A stretch of 64,000 nucleotides of DNA from Thermodesulfobacteriota bacterium (lineage in GTDB: Bacteria > Desulfobacterota > UBA8473): NCBI GenBank assembly GCA_040757775.1, contig JBFLWQ010000018.1:1-64000 (forward strand), given 5' to 3'. Shown piece by piece: positions 17,472-27,194 of this stretch (positions within the stretch are counted from its first letter, which is position 1; each line of letters begins with the position of its first letter). The position numbers and the translations under genes were made by a program. The notes below the pieces were generated by a model. The model searched no databases. It saw only the letters and a list, made by a program, of their open reading frames with translations, and was not told the DNA's origin.

Positions 17472-18237
17472 TCGTATCTTCCTCTCCTAAATATGCCTTT
17501 AAAACTTCTTTGTGATGCTGCACTTCTAATGGCAGCCCTTCGGTTATCTTCTCTCCATAATTGAGGGCTAAAACCCTGTCAGAGATATCCATAACCAATT
17601 TCATATCATGCTCTATCAAAAGTATGGTTATACCAAAGTCCTCCTTTATATCCTGAATCCATATCATCAAATCTCCTTTTTCCTCCAGATTCATTCCGGC
17701 TGATGGCTCATCCAGAAGAAGCAACTGGGGTTCCAATGCCAATGCCCTCCCCAGTTCAACAAGCCTCCGGGTACCAAAAGGAAGATTTGCAACCAGTTGA
17801 TTCCTGGCAGACTGTAAGTCAAGAAAATCTATGATACGTTCAACTGCCTCTCGATTAGCAACCTCTTCCTTTACCACCTTTCGAGTAAAGAAGGCGCTAT
17901 TTAAGATATTGGTCTTCATCTGACAGTGCCTTCCTAAAAGAAGGTTATCAAGGGTAGTCATGTGGGAGAACAATTCAATATTCTGAAAAGTACGGGCGAT
18001 CCCTTTTACGGCAATTTTGTGAGGCCTACATCTTATTATATCTTCTCCTTTAAATATTATTCTACCCGTATCTGGTTTATAAATTCCGCTAATACAGTTG
18101 AAGAGGGTAGTCTTTCCAGCTCCATTAGGGCCAATAATGGAATATATGGAATTCTCTTCTACCTGAAAGCTGACATTGTTTAAAGCCTTCAGGCCACCAA
18201 AGCGGATAAGTAAGTTTTCTACTTCGAAGAAAGGCAT
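17464..18237 (-). CDS. livG: Branched-chain-type ABC transporter ATPase LivG
   Basis: The 257-residue ATPase has Walker A GPNGAGKTT, a signature-equivalent LPFGTRRLVE, and LLLLDEPSAG as Walker B followed by the LivG-type M-N-L-E-E. The start is ATG 18237, read as MPFFEVENLL, with AGAGG 6 nt upstream. A longer frame from 18270 would overlap the SBP gene. It starts 11 bp after the SBP stop and overlaps livF, consistent with translational coupling. Confidence 0.92.
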   Translation of the reverse strand: MPFFEVENLLIRFGGLKALNNVSFQVEENSIYSIIGPNGAGKTTLFNCISGIYKPDTGRIIFKGEDIIRCRPHKIAVKGIARTFQNIELFSHMTTLDNLLLGRHCQMKTNILNSAFFTRKVVKEEVANREAVERIIDFLDLQSARNQLVANLPFGTRRLVELGRALALEPQLLLLDEPSAGMNLEEKGDLMIWIQDIKEDFGITILLIEHDMKLVMDISDRVLALNYGEKITEGLPLEVQHHKEVLKAYLGEEDTIA

Positions 18238-18248
18238 AGAAAGCCTCT

Positions 18249-19433
18249 TTATTCTTTTACCTCTAACCAATCACTGATCTTTACAGCTTTTCCCTTTACA
18301 CACTTTCCTAAGAATACAGACCGCTGACCTTGCCGTTGATTCGGAGAAAATGTGATATTATGACCGATACCACCATTCCAGTTTTTTATTGTCTCCATAG
18401 CATCAGCAAACTTCTCCCGGGTCAGATCCCGCCCCGCACGTCTGAACCCCTCTATCATCGGCTCAGCAAAGAGAAATCCGGCATAGAAAAACATCCCCCA
18501 TCTTTCATTGGGTGAAAATTCACCATGAGCCTTTTTATACTTGATCATAAGGGGGTGTTTAGAGTCAGGGAGCTCAGCAAAGCAATCAAATATCACACCC
18601 TCCCATAATCCTTTTGTTATATCGTACATCATCTCTGCATCGGATAGGGTACTCGTAGTCATCCATACTGGGTTAAAGCCTATCTTTGCCGCTGCCCCCA
18701 TCGTCATAGCAGCATGTTTGGGCAAAAGCCAGAGAATTACTATGTCCGGATCAGACATCTTTAACCTCAACACCTGAGAACTAATATCGGTATCCAGAGG
18801 CTCTACGGAGACCTCTTGTACTAATTTAGCGTTGTATCCTTCCAGTGTCTTCTTTGCACCCATCAGACCCTCTTTACCATAGTCATCATTCTGATAAAAG
18901 AAAGCAATCTTCTTCTTTTTAAGAGTATTATAAGCATATAATGTCAGAATATGGGCTTCGTCAACATAGTTGGGATAGAGGGCAAAGAGATACCTGGTGG
19001 GGGGATTTGCCCATCTGCTGGAACCCGATGCCGGTCCTACCCATGGAATCTTTTGATCATTTAAGTATCTTTTAACTGCCATACCGGTAGCTGTTCCTAC
19101 ACCGCCTGCAAAACCGAATACTCCGACCCTGCCAACAAGCTCCTTAACAGCAGCAACGGTTCTGGGTGGTTGGTAAGCATCGTCACGAATATAGTGTATA
19201 AGCTTTCTTCCATGTATTCCGCCCTCAGCATTCAGCATCTTAAAGTAAGCTTCTGTACCTCTGGCAACTGCTCCCCACAAGGCTGCCGGGCCAGTCTGGG
19301 GGCTCCACTGTCCGATCTTAATGGTATCCTCGGACACGCCAACCTCAGATGCAATGGAGTTGCCAAAAAAGAGGGTCAAACAGATGAATAATAGCAAAAC
19401 AACCAAAGTGTTTTTAAAACTTTTGATAAACAT
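18249..19433 (-). CDS. ABC transporter substrate-binding protein (LivK/UrtA type)
   Basis: The 394-residue periplasmic binding protein begins MFIKSFKNTLVVLLLFIC, a clear signal peptide ending near NSIAS. The mature part starts with EDTIKIGQWSPQTGP, typical of peripla_BP_6 receptors. The ATG at 19433 is preceded by AAAGGAGG. A frame running back to 19589 overlaps livH and is not used. It sits inside the liv-type operon between livH and livG, so it is the receptor of this transporter. It is diverged from the four orphan receptors at 47.9-59.4 kb, which share a KEVRGV start to the mature protein. Ligand is unknown. Confidence 0.9.
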   Translation of the reverse strand: MFIKSFKNTLVVLLLFICLTLFFGNSIASEVGVSEDTIKIGQWSPQTGPAALWGAVARGTEAYFKMLNAEGGIHGRKLIHYIRDDAYQPPRTVAAVKELVGRVGVFGFAGGVGTATGMAVKRYLNDQKIPWVGPASGSSRWANPPTRYLFALYPNYVDEAHILTLYAYNTLKKKKIAFFYQNDDYGKEGLMGAKKTLEGYNAKLVQEVSVEPLDTDISSQVLRLKMSDPDIVILWLLPKHAAMTMGAAAKIGFNPVWMTTSTLSDAEMMYDITKGLWEGVIFDCFAELPDSKHPLMIKYKKAHGEFSPNERWGMFFYAGFLFAEPMIEGFRRAGRDLTREKFADAMETIKNWNGGIGHNITFSPNQRQGQRSVFLGKCVKGKAVKISDWLEVKE

Positions 19434-19477
19434 ATTTGCCTCCTTTTTTAAGGTTAATGACACCAATAGCCTCCCTT

Positions 19478-20359
19478 TTAAACCTTTTTTACGTAATGCC
19501 TTGCCAAAAGTCCGCTGGGCCTTATACATAGAACAAGAACGATGATTGCAAATGCCACAACAGATTTGAACTCTGTTGATACATACCATCCAAACAGGTT
19601 CTCAACCACCCCAAGAATCCCACCGCCCAGTGCCGCTCCGGGCAGGCTGGTCATACCCCCTAAAACTGCCGAAGCAAATGCCTTTAATAGGGGGTCTATC
19701 ATCATATTAGGGTCGAGTAAGGTAATAGGGGCAATCAGTACACCGGCTACCGCACCAATCAGAGAGCTAAGTCCCCATGTAAAAGAGAGAATCCTCTTGG
19801 ATCTAATCCCCATAAGACGGGCCGCCATCTGGTTTTGAGCCGTTGCTTTCATAGCAATGCCCAATTTAGAATATCTGAAAAAGAGGAATAGAATAACCAT
19901 CAGACTGATACAGACTGCAAAAATCCAGAGATTTAACTGGCTTATTACAATGCCTTTTAGATTATAAACCCTCGTATCCAATATAGGAGAAGGAAAACTC
20001 TTGGTTTCTGCCCCCCATTTCCATCCGGCAAAACCATACAGAACCATTTCTGCACCAAGGGTAATCACAATCAATCCTAAGAGAGTGGGGTTTTTGGTAG
20101 GTCTGAGGAACGCAAGCTCAATGATCATACCTAGAATCAAGGAAAATATAAGAGTCAGAGGAAAGGCAATAAGAAAAGGTATGTTATAGGTTGACAAAAG
20201 GGAATATGCAAAGAATGTGCTCACCATAGCCATCTCACCCTGGGCAAAGTTCAATACCTCAGAGGTCTTATAGATAATTACCATCGCCAGGGCGATTAAG
20301 GCATAACAGCTTCCTATGGCTAATCCACTGGCTATGATTTGGGATAGTTGGGTCAACAT
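19478..20359 (-). CDS. livH: Branched-chain-type ABC permease LivH
   Basis: The 293-residue inner-membrane permease has about eight hydrophobic segments and the LivH hallmark GSCYALIALAMVIIYKTSE followed by LNFAQGEMAM. The C-terminal part has the EAA-like LGGMTSLPGAALGG loop that contacts the ATPase. It follows livM by 116 bp, a gap that contains a 10-bp-stem hairpin. The SBP gene starts 44 bp after it. Confidence 0.92.
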   Translation of the reverse strand: MLTQLSQIIASGLAIGSCYALIALAMVIIYKTSEVLNFAQGEMAMVSTFFAYSLLSTYNIPFLIAFPLTLIFSLILGMIIELAFLRPTKNPTLLGLIVITLGAEMVLYGFAGWKWGAETKSFPSPILDTRVYNLKGIVISQLNLWIFAVCISLMVILFLFFRYSKLGIAMKATAQNQMAARLMGIRSKRILSFTWGLSSLIGAVAGVLIAPITLLDPNMMIDPLLKAFASAVLGGMTSLPGAALGGGILGVVENLFGWYVSTEFKSVVAFAIIVLVLCIRPSGLLARHYVKKV

Positions 20360-20394
20360 AATGTTATTCTCATGCTATTCATTGAAAGTAGAGC

Positions 20395-20419
20395 TTTGGA
20401 AAAGGGATACTTTTCCAAA
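20395..20419. other. Hairpin between livM and livH
   Basis: A 10-bp perfect stem with a 5-nt loop lies in the livM-livH gap. No T-run follows on the minus strand, so it looks more like an mRNA processing or stabilising element than a terminator. A similar sequence occurs near 37418-37445. Confidence 0.5.
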
Positions 20420-20475
20420 AGAACTACATTTTTAATGGTCTCTGAAAGGTTCATGCCTACTAAAGTGTATGGATA

Positions 20476-21528
20476 TTAAAACGGCCACTTTTTCCAATAG
20501 TATTTAATCTTTAGCCACCGTCCCCATAACCCTAATGGTTCGAAAATTATTATAACGATCAATATCAATCCAAATATTATGCTTGATACATTGGCTATCC
20601 CACTTATACTAAACCATCCCTGGGAGAGGAAAATTACCCCTTTCCCCAAGAGAGGGATTTCAGGGATATTATTCAACTGTATCTGCAAAATGGTGATTAA
20701 TATTGCCCCAAGAATAGACCCCAAAATGGAACCAAGACCCCCTACCACAACCATAGCCAGGAAAGATATAGAAAGAAAAAAATTGAAGTTCTGGGGGTTG
20801 ATGAACCCCAGAACAAAACCCATCAAACTCCCTCCAATACCAGTGTAGAACGCACTTACTGCAAATGCCAGAGTCTTATAGTAGGTAAGATTTACACCTA
20901 TTGTCTCAGCAGCTATATCACTATCCCTAATAGCGATAAATGCTCGGCCTACCTTTGATTTAATTATGTTTATGGCCGCTATGGTCATACCTACTGTAAC
21001 TATCATAATTAAATAATAGAGATGCCTATCTGTATTCAGTTCAAAATGCCCAAATGTTATCTTTGGAGTAACAATACCCATGTGACCACCAAAGAACCCT
21101 TCCCAATGTCCAATAATCTGGATGATGGCCATCCCAAAACCCATTGTGGCAATAACCAGATAAGGACCCTTTAGCCTCAATGCGGGAAGACCCAGAAGAA
21201 AACCAAAGACAGCAGCAATCAGACCGGAGGCAGGCAACGCAAATACAAAAGGGAGATGGAGTCTGGTCATTATCAGAGCCGAAGCATATGCCCCAATGGC
21301 AAAAAAACCAGCATGCCCCAGAGATATCTGCCCTGTGTACCCTACCAGGATGTTCATACCCAGCGCTACTATTACATTTATTAGCACCAGATTAAGATTA
21401 TAGACGATATAACCCTTTGTAAACAGTGGTAACAATACCAGGAAGGCAATCAATAAGAAGAACCAGACTTTAACCACATTAGTTGGGAACAATCTGATGT
21501 CTTCCTGGTAGCCTCTTTTTATATCCAT
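20476..21528 (-). CDS. livM: Branched-chain-type ABC permease LivM
   Basis: The 350-residue permease has roughly ten hydrophobic segments and the LivM signatures NILVGYTGQISLGHAGFFAI and VVGGLGSILGSILG. It is the first gene of the minus-strand operon livM-livH-SBP-livG-livF-PBP. The ATG at 21528 faces the divergent cNMP/PilZ gene across 324 bp, where the operon's promoter must lie. Unlike the usual gene order, the receptor gene sits in the middle of the operon. Confidence 0.92.
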   Translation of the reverse strand: MDIKRGYQEDIRLFPTNVVKVWFFLLIAFLVLLPLFTKGYIVYNLNLVLINVIVALGMNILVGYTGQISLGHAGFFAIGAYASALIMTRLHLPFVFALPASGLIAAVFGFLLGLPALRLKGPYLVIATMGFGMAIIQIIGHWEGFFGGHMGIVTPKITFGHFELNTDRHLYYLIMIVTVGMTIAAINIIKSKVGRAFIAIRDSDIAAETIGVNLTYYKTLAFAVSAFYTGIGGSLMGFVLGFINPQNFNFFLSISFLAMVVVGGLGSILGSILGAILITILQIQLNNIPEIPLLGKGVIFLSQGWFSISGIANVSSIIFGLILIVIIIFEPLGLWGRWLKIKYYWKKWPF

Positions 21529-21852
21529 AGTCTCAGAGTCTTCCTAAATAACAAAAGCCTGCAAATTTTATTACATGAAGCACACAAATTTTTGACACGT
21601 TACCATATTTTTTGGCTTTCATCAATAAGTAAAATCATATCTATCTAAAAAGGGGGGTTTTTTTCTGCCTCCGTTGAATCTTACTGCATACCTGATGAAC
21701 ACCCTTGACAATAACAGGCTTCTCTGATAGGTAGTCGTACAAAAGAATCTTCTGGCTCCGACAACATATTGGGAAAACCTTTCAGGCAAACAGGTTTGGA
21801 CTTTATAAGGATTTTTCCCATATGATTAATGTTTGAATAAGGAGGTCTTCCT
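21529..21852. other. Divergent intergenic region with no gene
   Basis: This AT-rich 324 bp lies between the liv-type operon (-) and the cNMP/PilZ gene (+) and should hold both promoters. On the + strand a weak TTGGAC and TATGAT pair near 21800-21825 is too widely spaced to be convincing. I see no clear operator. Confidence 0.4.
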
Positions 21853-22572
21853 ATGTTTAATATAGTTTCTGAAGAAACTTATCAGGATGGCGACGTTATC
21901 ATCAGGGAGGGAGATTCAGGGGACTGGGTGTATGTGATTCTGTCAGGCAAAGTTGAAATATCTAAGACGGTTGGAGGAAATGAATTTATCCTAGGATTGC
22001 TCCAGCCAGGTGAGATATTTGGTGAACTTGCTTTCTTAACAGGCATCAGTTCCTCAGAAGGTTTTAAGCGAACTGCTACAGCCCGTGCTGTTGGTGTAAC
22101 TACCGTTGGAGTTATTGACCGGGAATTTCTGGACCGGGAATTTAACAAAATCCATTCAGACTTCAGGATGATTCTCACAACTATAGTGGAAAGGTTCAGG
22201 AAGATGTTGGGTAGGGCTTCCGATTTTTCATCGCGGAAAGAGACTCGTATTTTACAGACTTTGTCCTTAACCTACAAGGATAAAAAATCCTTTGCCAAAG
22301 CTTACACAGGAAATTTAAGCAATGGGGGGCTTTTCATTATAACCGAAAATCCCTTCCAGCAGGGCGAGCAGTTTCTACTCAAACTGCAATTACCAGGCCT
22401 TTCGGACTCTGTGAAAGTCAAGTGTGAAGTGGTATGGACGAGAAAAAAATCGGAAACACCAGAGACCTCTCCCCCTGGGATGGGAGTAAAGTTCATTGAT
22501 ATTACAAAAAAGAACCATCTAATGCTGGAACAGTACCTCAAAGAAATAGCCAAGGACGAAGAAAAACTTTAG
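21853..22572 (+). CDS. Cyclic-nucleotide-binding/PilZ two-domain protein
   Basis: The 239-residue cytosolic protein joins two nucleotide-sensing domains. Residues 5-115 form a cNMP-binding fold (DGDVIIREGDSGDWVYVILSG is recognisable, with PGEIFGELAFL as the phosphate-binding cassette). Residues 125-235 form a PilZ domain with the c-di-GMP motif RxxxR at 128-132 and NLSNGG at 154-159. No DNA-binding helix-turn-helix is present, so it is not a CRP-type regulator. It probably integrates a cyclic mononucleotide and c-di-GMP to control a partner protein, for example in motility or surface attachment. AAGGAGG precedes the ATG. An MFS gene follows 60 bp later. Confidence 0.85.
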   Translation: MFNIVSEETYQDGDVIIREGDSGDWVYVILSGKVEISKTVGGNEFILGLLQPGEIFGELAFLTGISSSEGFKRTATARAVGVTTVGVIDREFLDREFNKIHSDFRMILTTIVERFRKMLGRASDFSSRKETRILQTLSLTYKDKKSFAKAYTGNLSNGGLFIITENPFQQGEQFLLKLQLPGLSDSVKVKCEVVWTRKKSETPETSPPGMGVKFIDITKKNHLMLEQYLKEIAKDEEKL

Positions 22573-22631
22573 GTTTCGCTTCACAGGGCTCGCCCTTCAA
22601 GACCTGAATTATCAAAAAACTCTTAGATAAA

Positions 22632-23843
22632 GTGAAAAGGATTGGCAACCGACTGGAAAGGTCTGACTCCGAATTGAGCTCAAGAATAGTCTCAAACCTA
22701 TACGGCCCTTCATTTATCACGATGGGCATTGCGAATCTATTTACCGTATCGAGTTTCAGCAGCTTTTTCCTCTTCCCTATTTTCATTACACACCATGGAG
22801 GCTCAAAGGCAGACATAGGAATCATCATGGGTTTGTTTGCTCTCTCTGCTGTTCTTTGTCGTCCCTGGGTATCTGAGATGATCGACAGGATAGGGAGAAA
22901 GAGAAGCTATACCGTTGGATGCCTTATCATGAGTCTCCTGCCCGTCACGTATATGCTCTTTCGAGGGGACCTGTCCAGCTTTTACTTCCCCCTCATTTTC
23001 ATCAGGTTTGTACATGGTGTTGGATTGGCAATCTGTTTCACCTCGGCATTCACCTACATTGCTGACATCGTCCCTAAAGACCGCCTCAATGAAGGGATAG
23101 GCATGTTTGGTGTCACAGGGCTTACGGGATTAGCAATTGGGCCTATTGTTGCTGAGATAGTTATCCGGTCTTTTGGTTTTTCCGTCTTCTTTCTTACCTC
23201 CGCCGTAATGGCCACCCTTGGGCTTTTGGTCCATCTGCCCCTCCCTGAGTCTTATGTCCCTGCCTCCCATGGGTCATCTCAATCCTTTTTCTCAGTGCTT
23301 GTCGAGAGAAAGTTATTTTCCGTGGCATTGGTGGCAATGCTATTTGGTTTTGGCTTAGCAGCTTCTGGCAGTTTTGTTTCCCCTTTTGCTAAAGAACACA
23401 ATTTACCATTTATCTCCCTCTACTTTATCTCCTACTCTTCATCAGCTGTTGCCACAAGACTTTTAGGAGGGAGACTTGCAGACAGGGTTGGTGAAAATCA
23501 AATCATCCCCTATGCCATGGTTCTGACGGGCACAGGCCTTCTGATATTGATTTTCATGGGAGGATCTATGATATTAGTTCTTTCGGGGCTTCTGACCGGC
23601 TGTGGTCACGGGTTCCTTTTTCCAAGTCTAAATTCGTTGATCATCCGCAACCAGCCAATCAACATCCGTGGTAAGATTACAGGAATATTCACAGGAAGCA
23701 TCGATGCAGGATCGTTTATAGGGTCTATTATCCTAGGTTACATTGGAGAATGGGCAGGATTTCAGGCACTCTTCTTGGTCGCGGGTCTCGCACTCCTTGC
23801 CGGGCTTTGGATATACAAGCCTAAAATAATACGGGATAAATGA
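22632..23843 (+). CDS. Major facilitator superfamily transporter
   Basis: The 403-residue protein has about twelve hydrophobic segments and an MFS loop motif between segments 2 and 3 (EMIDRIGRKRSYTVG). A second, GGRLADRVG, occurs at the matching place in the C-terminal half. The substrate cannot be inferred. The GTG at 22632 has no good ribosome site, and ATG 22721 (MGIANLFTV) is a realistic alternative that still keeps the first membrane segment. It follows the cNMP/PilZ gene in the same direction. Confidence 0.85.
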   Translation: MKRIGNRLERSDSELSSRIVSNLYGPSFITMGIANLFTVSSFSSFFLFPIFITHHGGSKADIGIIMGLFALSAVLCRPWVSEMIDRIGRKRSYTVGCLIMSLLPVTYMLFRGDLSSFYFPLIFIRFVHGVGLAICFTSAFTYIADIVPKDRLNEGIGMFGVTGLTGLAIGPIVAEIVIRSFGFSVFFLTSAVMATLGLLVHLPLPESYVPASHGSSQSFFSVLVERKLFSVALVAMLFGFGLAASGSFVSPFAKEHNLPFISLYFISYSSSAVATRLLGGRLADRVGENQIIPYAMVLTGTGLLILIFMGGSMILVLSGLLTGCGHGFLFPSLNSLIIRNQPINIRGKITGIFTGSIDAGSFIGSIILGYIGEWAGFQALFLVAGLALLAGLWIYKPKIIRDK

Positions 23844-23894
23844 CTGTTTACTGTCCTATCTAGTAGAGTGTTTCGAAAGTAACATTCCGATGCT

Positions 23895-23919
23895 GTCATT
23901 TCGAGTGAAACGAGAAATC
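23895..23919 (+). repeat. TCATTTCGAG-type interspersed repeat, single copy
   Basis: This 25-bp sequence (core GTCATTTCGAGTGAAACGAG) matches the pair of inverted copies around 34414-34779. It lies between the MFS gene and the RlmD-like gene. Confidence 0.7.
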
Positions 23920-23924
23920 TTAAA

Positions 23925-25133
23925 GTGAAAGACCTGAAACAAAACAACTCAATCCCTAAGAACCTCAACATAGAAATAGAAAAGCTTGTCTATGGCGGTG
24001 AAGGGCTTGCAAGGACGGAATTTGGGGTTTTACTGGTACCCAATACTGTGCCTGGTGAAACCATCCTTGTGTCTTCTATCCATAAAAGAAGAGGAGTATT
24101 CCATGGAAGGCTTCAGGACATATTTAAACCTTCAGAACACAGGGTTCCACCATTTTGTGATAACTTTGCAAAGGGGTGTGGAGGCTGTCAATGGCAACAC
24201 ATAGATTATCTTGAACAGGTAGAGATAAAAAGAAGAATAATTGAAGAAACTCTGGAAAGGATTGGGAAAAAGACTGTTAAATTCCCGCCCCTGGTATTTG
24301 ATCTCTGTTTCAAGGGAACCAGACTTCGTAGTCTCTTTCACATCTGTCACAAAAAATCAGAGATAGGTTTTTACCGCTTCAATACCAATGACATCATACC
24401 GATAAAAGAATGCCCTCTGTGTGTCTCATCTATAAACCATGCCCTCTCTACAATTCACGAAAATTATGATATGCTTAAATCTGCCGACTCCGCTAGCATA
24501 ATTACAAACGGAAACAACGTTCAGTTATATCTTGAAGGAGTAAAAGGTAGCCCTCTATATTTTGGCCCTCAGTATATTGAGTTTCTCACAGGTGGATTCA
24601 AATACCTTGCCAATGCTAAAGTCTTCTTTCAAGGACATAGCACGCTGAACGGTAAGCTTATACAAATTATTAATGACTTGGTTGGAGAAAAAAGGGGAGA
24701 ACTGCTTCTCGACCTTTTCTGCGGTGTGGGCTTCCTCTCCATCCCTGTTTCTTCTCACTTCAACCACGTCGTTGGCATTGACAATCAACAGGAATCTATA
24801 CAGTTGGCAAAAGAAAATGCAAAACTCAACAGATTAACCAATATGGAATTTTACAGGCAGGACCTGGGATTAAAAAACTGTCTTTCCGGTATAACCTCTG
24901 TTGATGCTGTTATCATCGATCCACCACGAAGCGGGTGCCCGAAAATACTAATTGAAGAGTTGGCCAGGCTAAATCCCCCTCAGATCATCATGGTTTCCTG
25001 CAATCCGGCAACAATGGCTAGAGACATAAGGATGCTCATGAATAACGGATATGAAATTGTCTCTGGTTATGGTATAGACATCTTCCCCCAGACCTTCCAT
25101 GTGGAAACCATCGTGAGTCTGATAAAAAAATGA
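23925..25133 (+). CDS. 23S rRNA (uracil) methyltransferase, RlmD/RumA type
   Basis: The 402-residue protein has an N-terminal TRAM domain (IEKLVYGGEGLAR), a cluster-binding CxxxxxCGGCQWQH with a distal CPLC, and a C-terminal SAM-dependent methyltransferase (LLDLFCGVGFLSIP, then IIDPPRSGC and MVSCNPATMARD, where the Cys is the catalytic nucleophile). The family methylates U1939 or U747 of 23S rRNA, or tRNA. The GTG start at 23925 has no strong ribosome site and comes right after a TCATTTCGAG repeat, which may have replaced the native leader. Confidence 0.88.
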   Translation: MKDLKQNNSIPKNLNIEIEKLVYGGEGLARTEFGVLLVPNTVPGETILVSSIHKRRGVFHGRLQDIFKPSEHRVPPFCDNFAKGCGGCQWQHIDYLEQVEIKRRIIEETLERIGKKTVKFPPLVFDLCFKGTRLRSLFHICHKKSEIGFYRFNTNDIIPIKECPLCVSSINHALSTIHENYDMLKSADSASIITNGNNVQLYLEGVKGSPLYFGPQYIEFLTGGFKYLANAKVFFQGHSTLNGKLIQIINDLVGEKRGELLLDLFCGVGFLSIPVSSHFNHVVGIDNQQESIQLAKENAKLNRLTNMEFYRQDLGLKNCLSGITSVDAVIIDPPRSGCPKILIEELARLNPPQIIMVSCNPATMARDIRMLMNNGYEIVSGYGIDIFPQTFHVETIVSLIKK

Positions 25134-25182
25134 TGTCCTGAACAAGTCTGTAGAAAAACTACTTGAGTCTTTTTGTATAATC

Positions 25183-25395
25183 TCATGCGTAAACAAGACG
25201 ACGACCTTTCGGTTCTGGAATAAAATCATTAAACTCTTCTGCTGTTTTTATCCAAAGTTGAATTGCTTCTTTAGCGTTTCTTAATGCTAATTCATAACTT
25301 TTTCCATGTGCCATACACCCGGGTAGTTCTGGAACTTCTGCTATATATGCATTGTCGTCATCGCTCCAATATATTATTATTTCGTATCTCTCCAT
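25183..25395 (-). CDS. hicB: HicB-family antitoxin
   Basis: This 70-residue protein has the HicB core ERYEIIIYWSDDDNAYIAEV followed by PELPGCMAHG, a partial RNase-H-like fold that binds and blocks HicA. Its ATG overlaps the stop of the upstream hicA-like gene by one base (TAATG), so the two are co-translated. No extra DNA-binding domain is visible, as in short HicB forms. Confidence 0.88.
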   Translation of the reverse strand: MERYEIIIYWSDDDNAYIAEVPELPGCMAHGKSYELALRNAKEAIQLWIKTAEEFNDFIPEPKGRRLVYA

Positions 25396-25649
25396 TAATC
25401 TTGACCTCCTAGTTTATACTTCAATATCATATTTCTTACTTGTTTCACCTGGTAAGGCTTTGCCTTGTTGCTATCTTTTTGTAAATTTATTTTCTCTTCA
25501 ATCCCTGCTTTTCTAAAAATATGATGACTTCCACTTACTCTCATCTCAAAGCCACAATGAAGCAATAAGTTGCACAAATCATTAAAGGCGATATTTGCGT
25601 CTGCCCTACCACCAAGTATTTGTTGTGTTAGTCGCTCATATTTATTCAT
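25395..25649 (-). CDS. hicA: HicA-family toxin (mRNA interferase)
   Basis: The 84-residue protein has a dsRBD-like fold with the catalytic histidine in VSGSHHIFRK and the basic C-terminal QVKQVRNMILKY. Its length fits HicA. It is the first gene of a HicAB pair and overlaps hicB. HicA cuts mRNA during translation when the antitoxin is lost. Confidence 0.85.
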   Translation of the reverse strand: MNKYERLTQQILGGRADANIAFNDLCNLLLHCGFEMRVSGSHHIFRKAGIEEKINLQKDSNKAKPYQVKQVRNMILKYKLGGQD

Positions 25650-25723
25650 TCTTTTTTACACCTAATGAGTCTGGAGAAAAACTACTTGACTCTTTTTGCC
25701 TAAAGGTAACTAGCTGGTTAGAC

Positions 25724-27112
25724 CTACAGTTTTCTTTGAATTAATCTCTGGGTTAAATCTTCAATCAAATTTTTGCTTAAGGAGAATCCATTAAATGTCT
25801 CGAATAACGGCTGAACAACTTTATTTACATAATCTCCCAACGCTGATAAAGGAGTTTCTAAGGGAACATTGATGAAAGAAATTACCTCATCCTGATATGC
25901 CGATCTCCCTGGTGAAATGTATCGCCCAGGATTAGCCCACGATACCAATTCGCGACCACGTAATTTTGACCACTTGAATGCATAGGCAAGCTGCGTGCTT
26001 TCAGGATCACAGCCCATTGCCTTTGCAAATGAGATACCTACAGCAATTGCTTCAGCACACCTTATGACTGGCAACCCAAAATCTAAAAATTTCATTGGCT
26101 CAGGAGAACGTTGACTTTCTGAAATGTCATCTTGGAGTGTCCTCCTGAGATAGAAGCTACCTTTTGGATTAAACCTCATAAAATCAACTTCATCACTCGA
26201 ACCACTAACTACAAGGGATTCCCAAACACCATCCATTACAAACGGTCTGGAATTTCTATCACTAAAATCTCTACTATCAAGCCAAACAGGCCAACCAGTA
26301 TAGCGGGGGTTATTTGAATCCAGCAAATTGAGAAAGTCTCTATTTGCTGAATGTTGTGGTACCTTCCCGATAAAAAGTAATGCGACTTCCCAGTCTCCAT
26401 GTTCAGGCAATTTCAATTTACGTTCAAGAATTACGGATTCGAATCTTTCTGCGCTTTCTTGAAGATACCCCCTAAGCAAATCTTCAATAGTTGGTTCTGA
26501 CTCTGTTTTCTTTAAAATCGTAGATGCAAACTCTCCTACAATTTCTGGGTTTAGACCTCCTAAATGACGCCTGAGAAACCTTCCAATATCAGCTTCGCGA
26601 TTATCGAAGCATACTTCAACTATTTTAGGCCAATCTTTCCAAGAAGCCTCCGTTGTGCTCGGAGTGTTATTGGCTCTTAAAGATCGAAGATAAACTGTAT
26701 CCGCCTTGATCAATTTACGGCTGTTGACAACAAGTTCGGATTTTGTGGCAACCGGAGTCTTGACATCTGTAGGAATAATTATGACCGGATATCCCTGGCT
26801 TTCTTTTTGAGGAAACTCCACAATAACTTCAAAAGGCTCTGAAGCAAACCGTGATACTAAGCCTTGTATTTTATCGATATGAAATTTCTCTCTTACATTT
26901 GTTGGAACATTTTCAGTATCTGGAGTTAAAGTTTTATTATCAAATCCGATGATGAGATATCCTCCACCGTGGTTACGGAGCGCCAAAGCTGTCTTAACAA
27001 TTTTAGCCATACCCTCTGGACTATCTGGATCAATCCATCTCTTTAATTCAACTGAAAGGCTCTCGCTTGGTCTTTCTATTAATTCTTGAATTCTGGAAGA
27101 GTCGATGTCCAC
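25724..27112 (-). CDS. AlbA_2 (Schlafen-type) domain protein
   Basis: The 462-residue protein starts with an AlbA_2/divergent AAA_4-type domain: ESLSVELKRWID, then ALRNHGGGYLIIGFDNKT at about 43-60, a pattern shared by putative DNA-binding or nuclease-linked Schlafen-like proteins. The remaining 300 residues are not recognised. Such proteins are common in defence and accessory regions, and its neighbours are toxin-antitoxin genes, so a defence or regulatory role is plausible but unproven. Confidence 0.7.
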   Translation of the reverse strand: MDIDSSRIQELIERPSESLSVELKRWIDPDSPEGMAKIVKTALALRNHGGGYLIIGFDNKTLTPDTENVPTNVREKFHIDKIQGLVSRFASEPFEVIVEFPQKESQGYPVIIIPTDVKTPVATKSELVVNSRKLIKADTVYLRSLRANNTPSTTEASWKDWPKIVEVCFDNREADIGRFLRRHLGGLNPEIVGEFASTILKKTESEPTIEDLLRGYLQESAERFESVILERKLKLPEHGDWEVALLFIGKVPQHSANRDFLNLLDSNNPRYTGWPVWLDSRDFSDRNSRPFVMDGVWESLVVSGSSDEVDFMRFNPKGSFYLRRTLQDDISESQRSPEPMKFLDFGLPVIRCAEAIAVGISFAKAMGCDPESTQLAYAFKWSKLRGRELVSWANPGRYISPGRSAYQDEVISFINVPLETPLSALGDYVNKVVQPLFETFNGFSLSKNLIEDLTQRLIQRKL

Positions 27113-27194
27113 TTTTAACCTCTTCTCATGTATAACGAGTCTGTATAAAAAGTCCTTTTACAAAGGGGTAGTTTCTCGATCAGCTTAGATTTTT

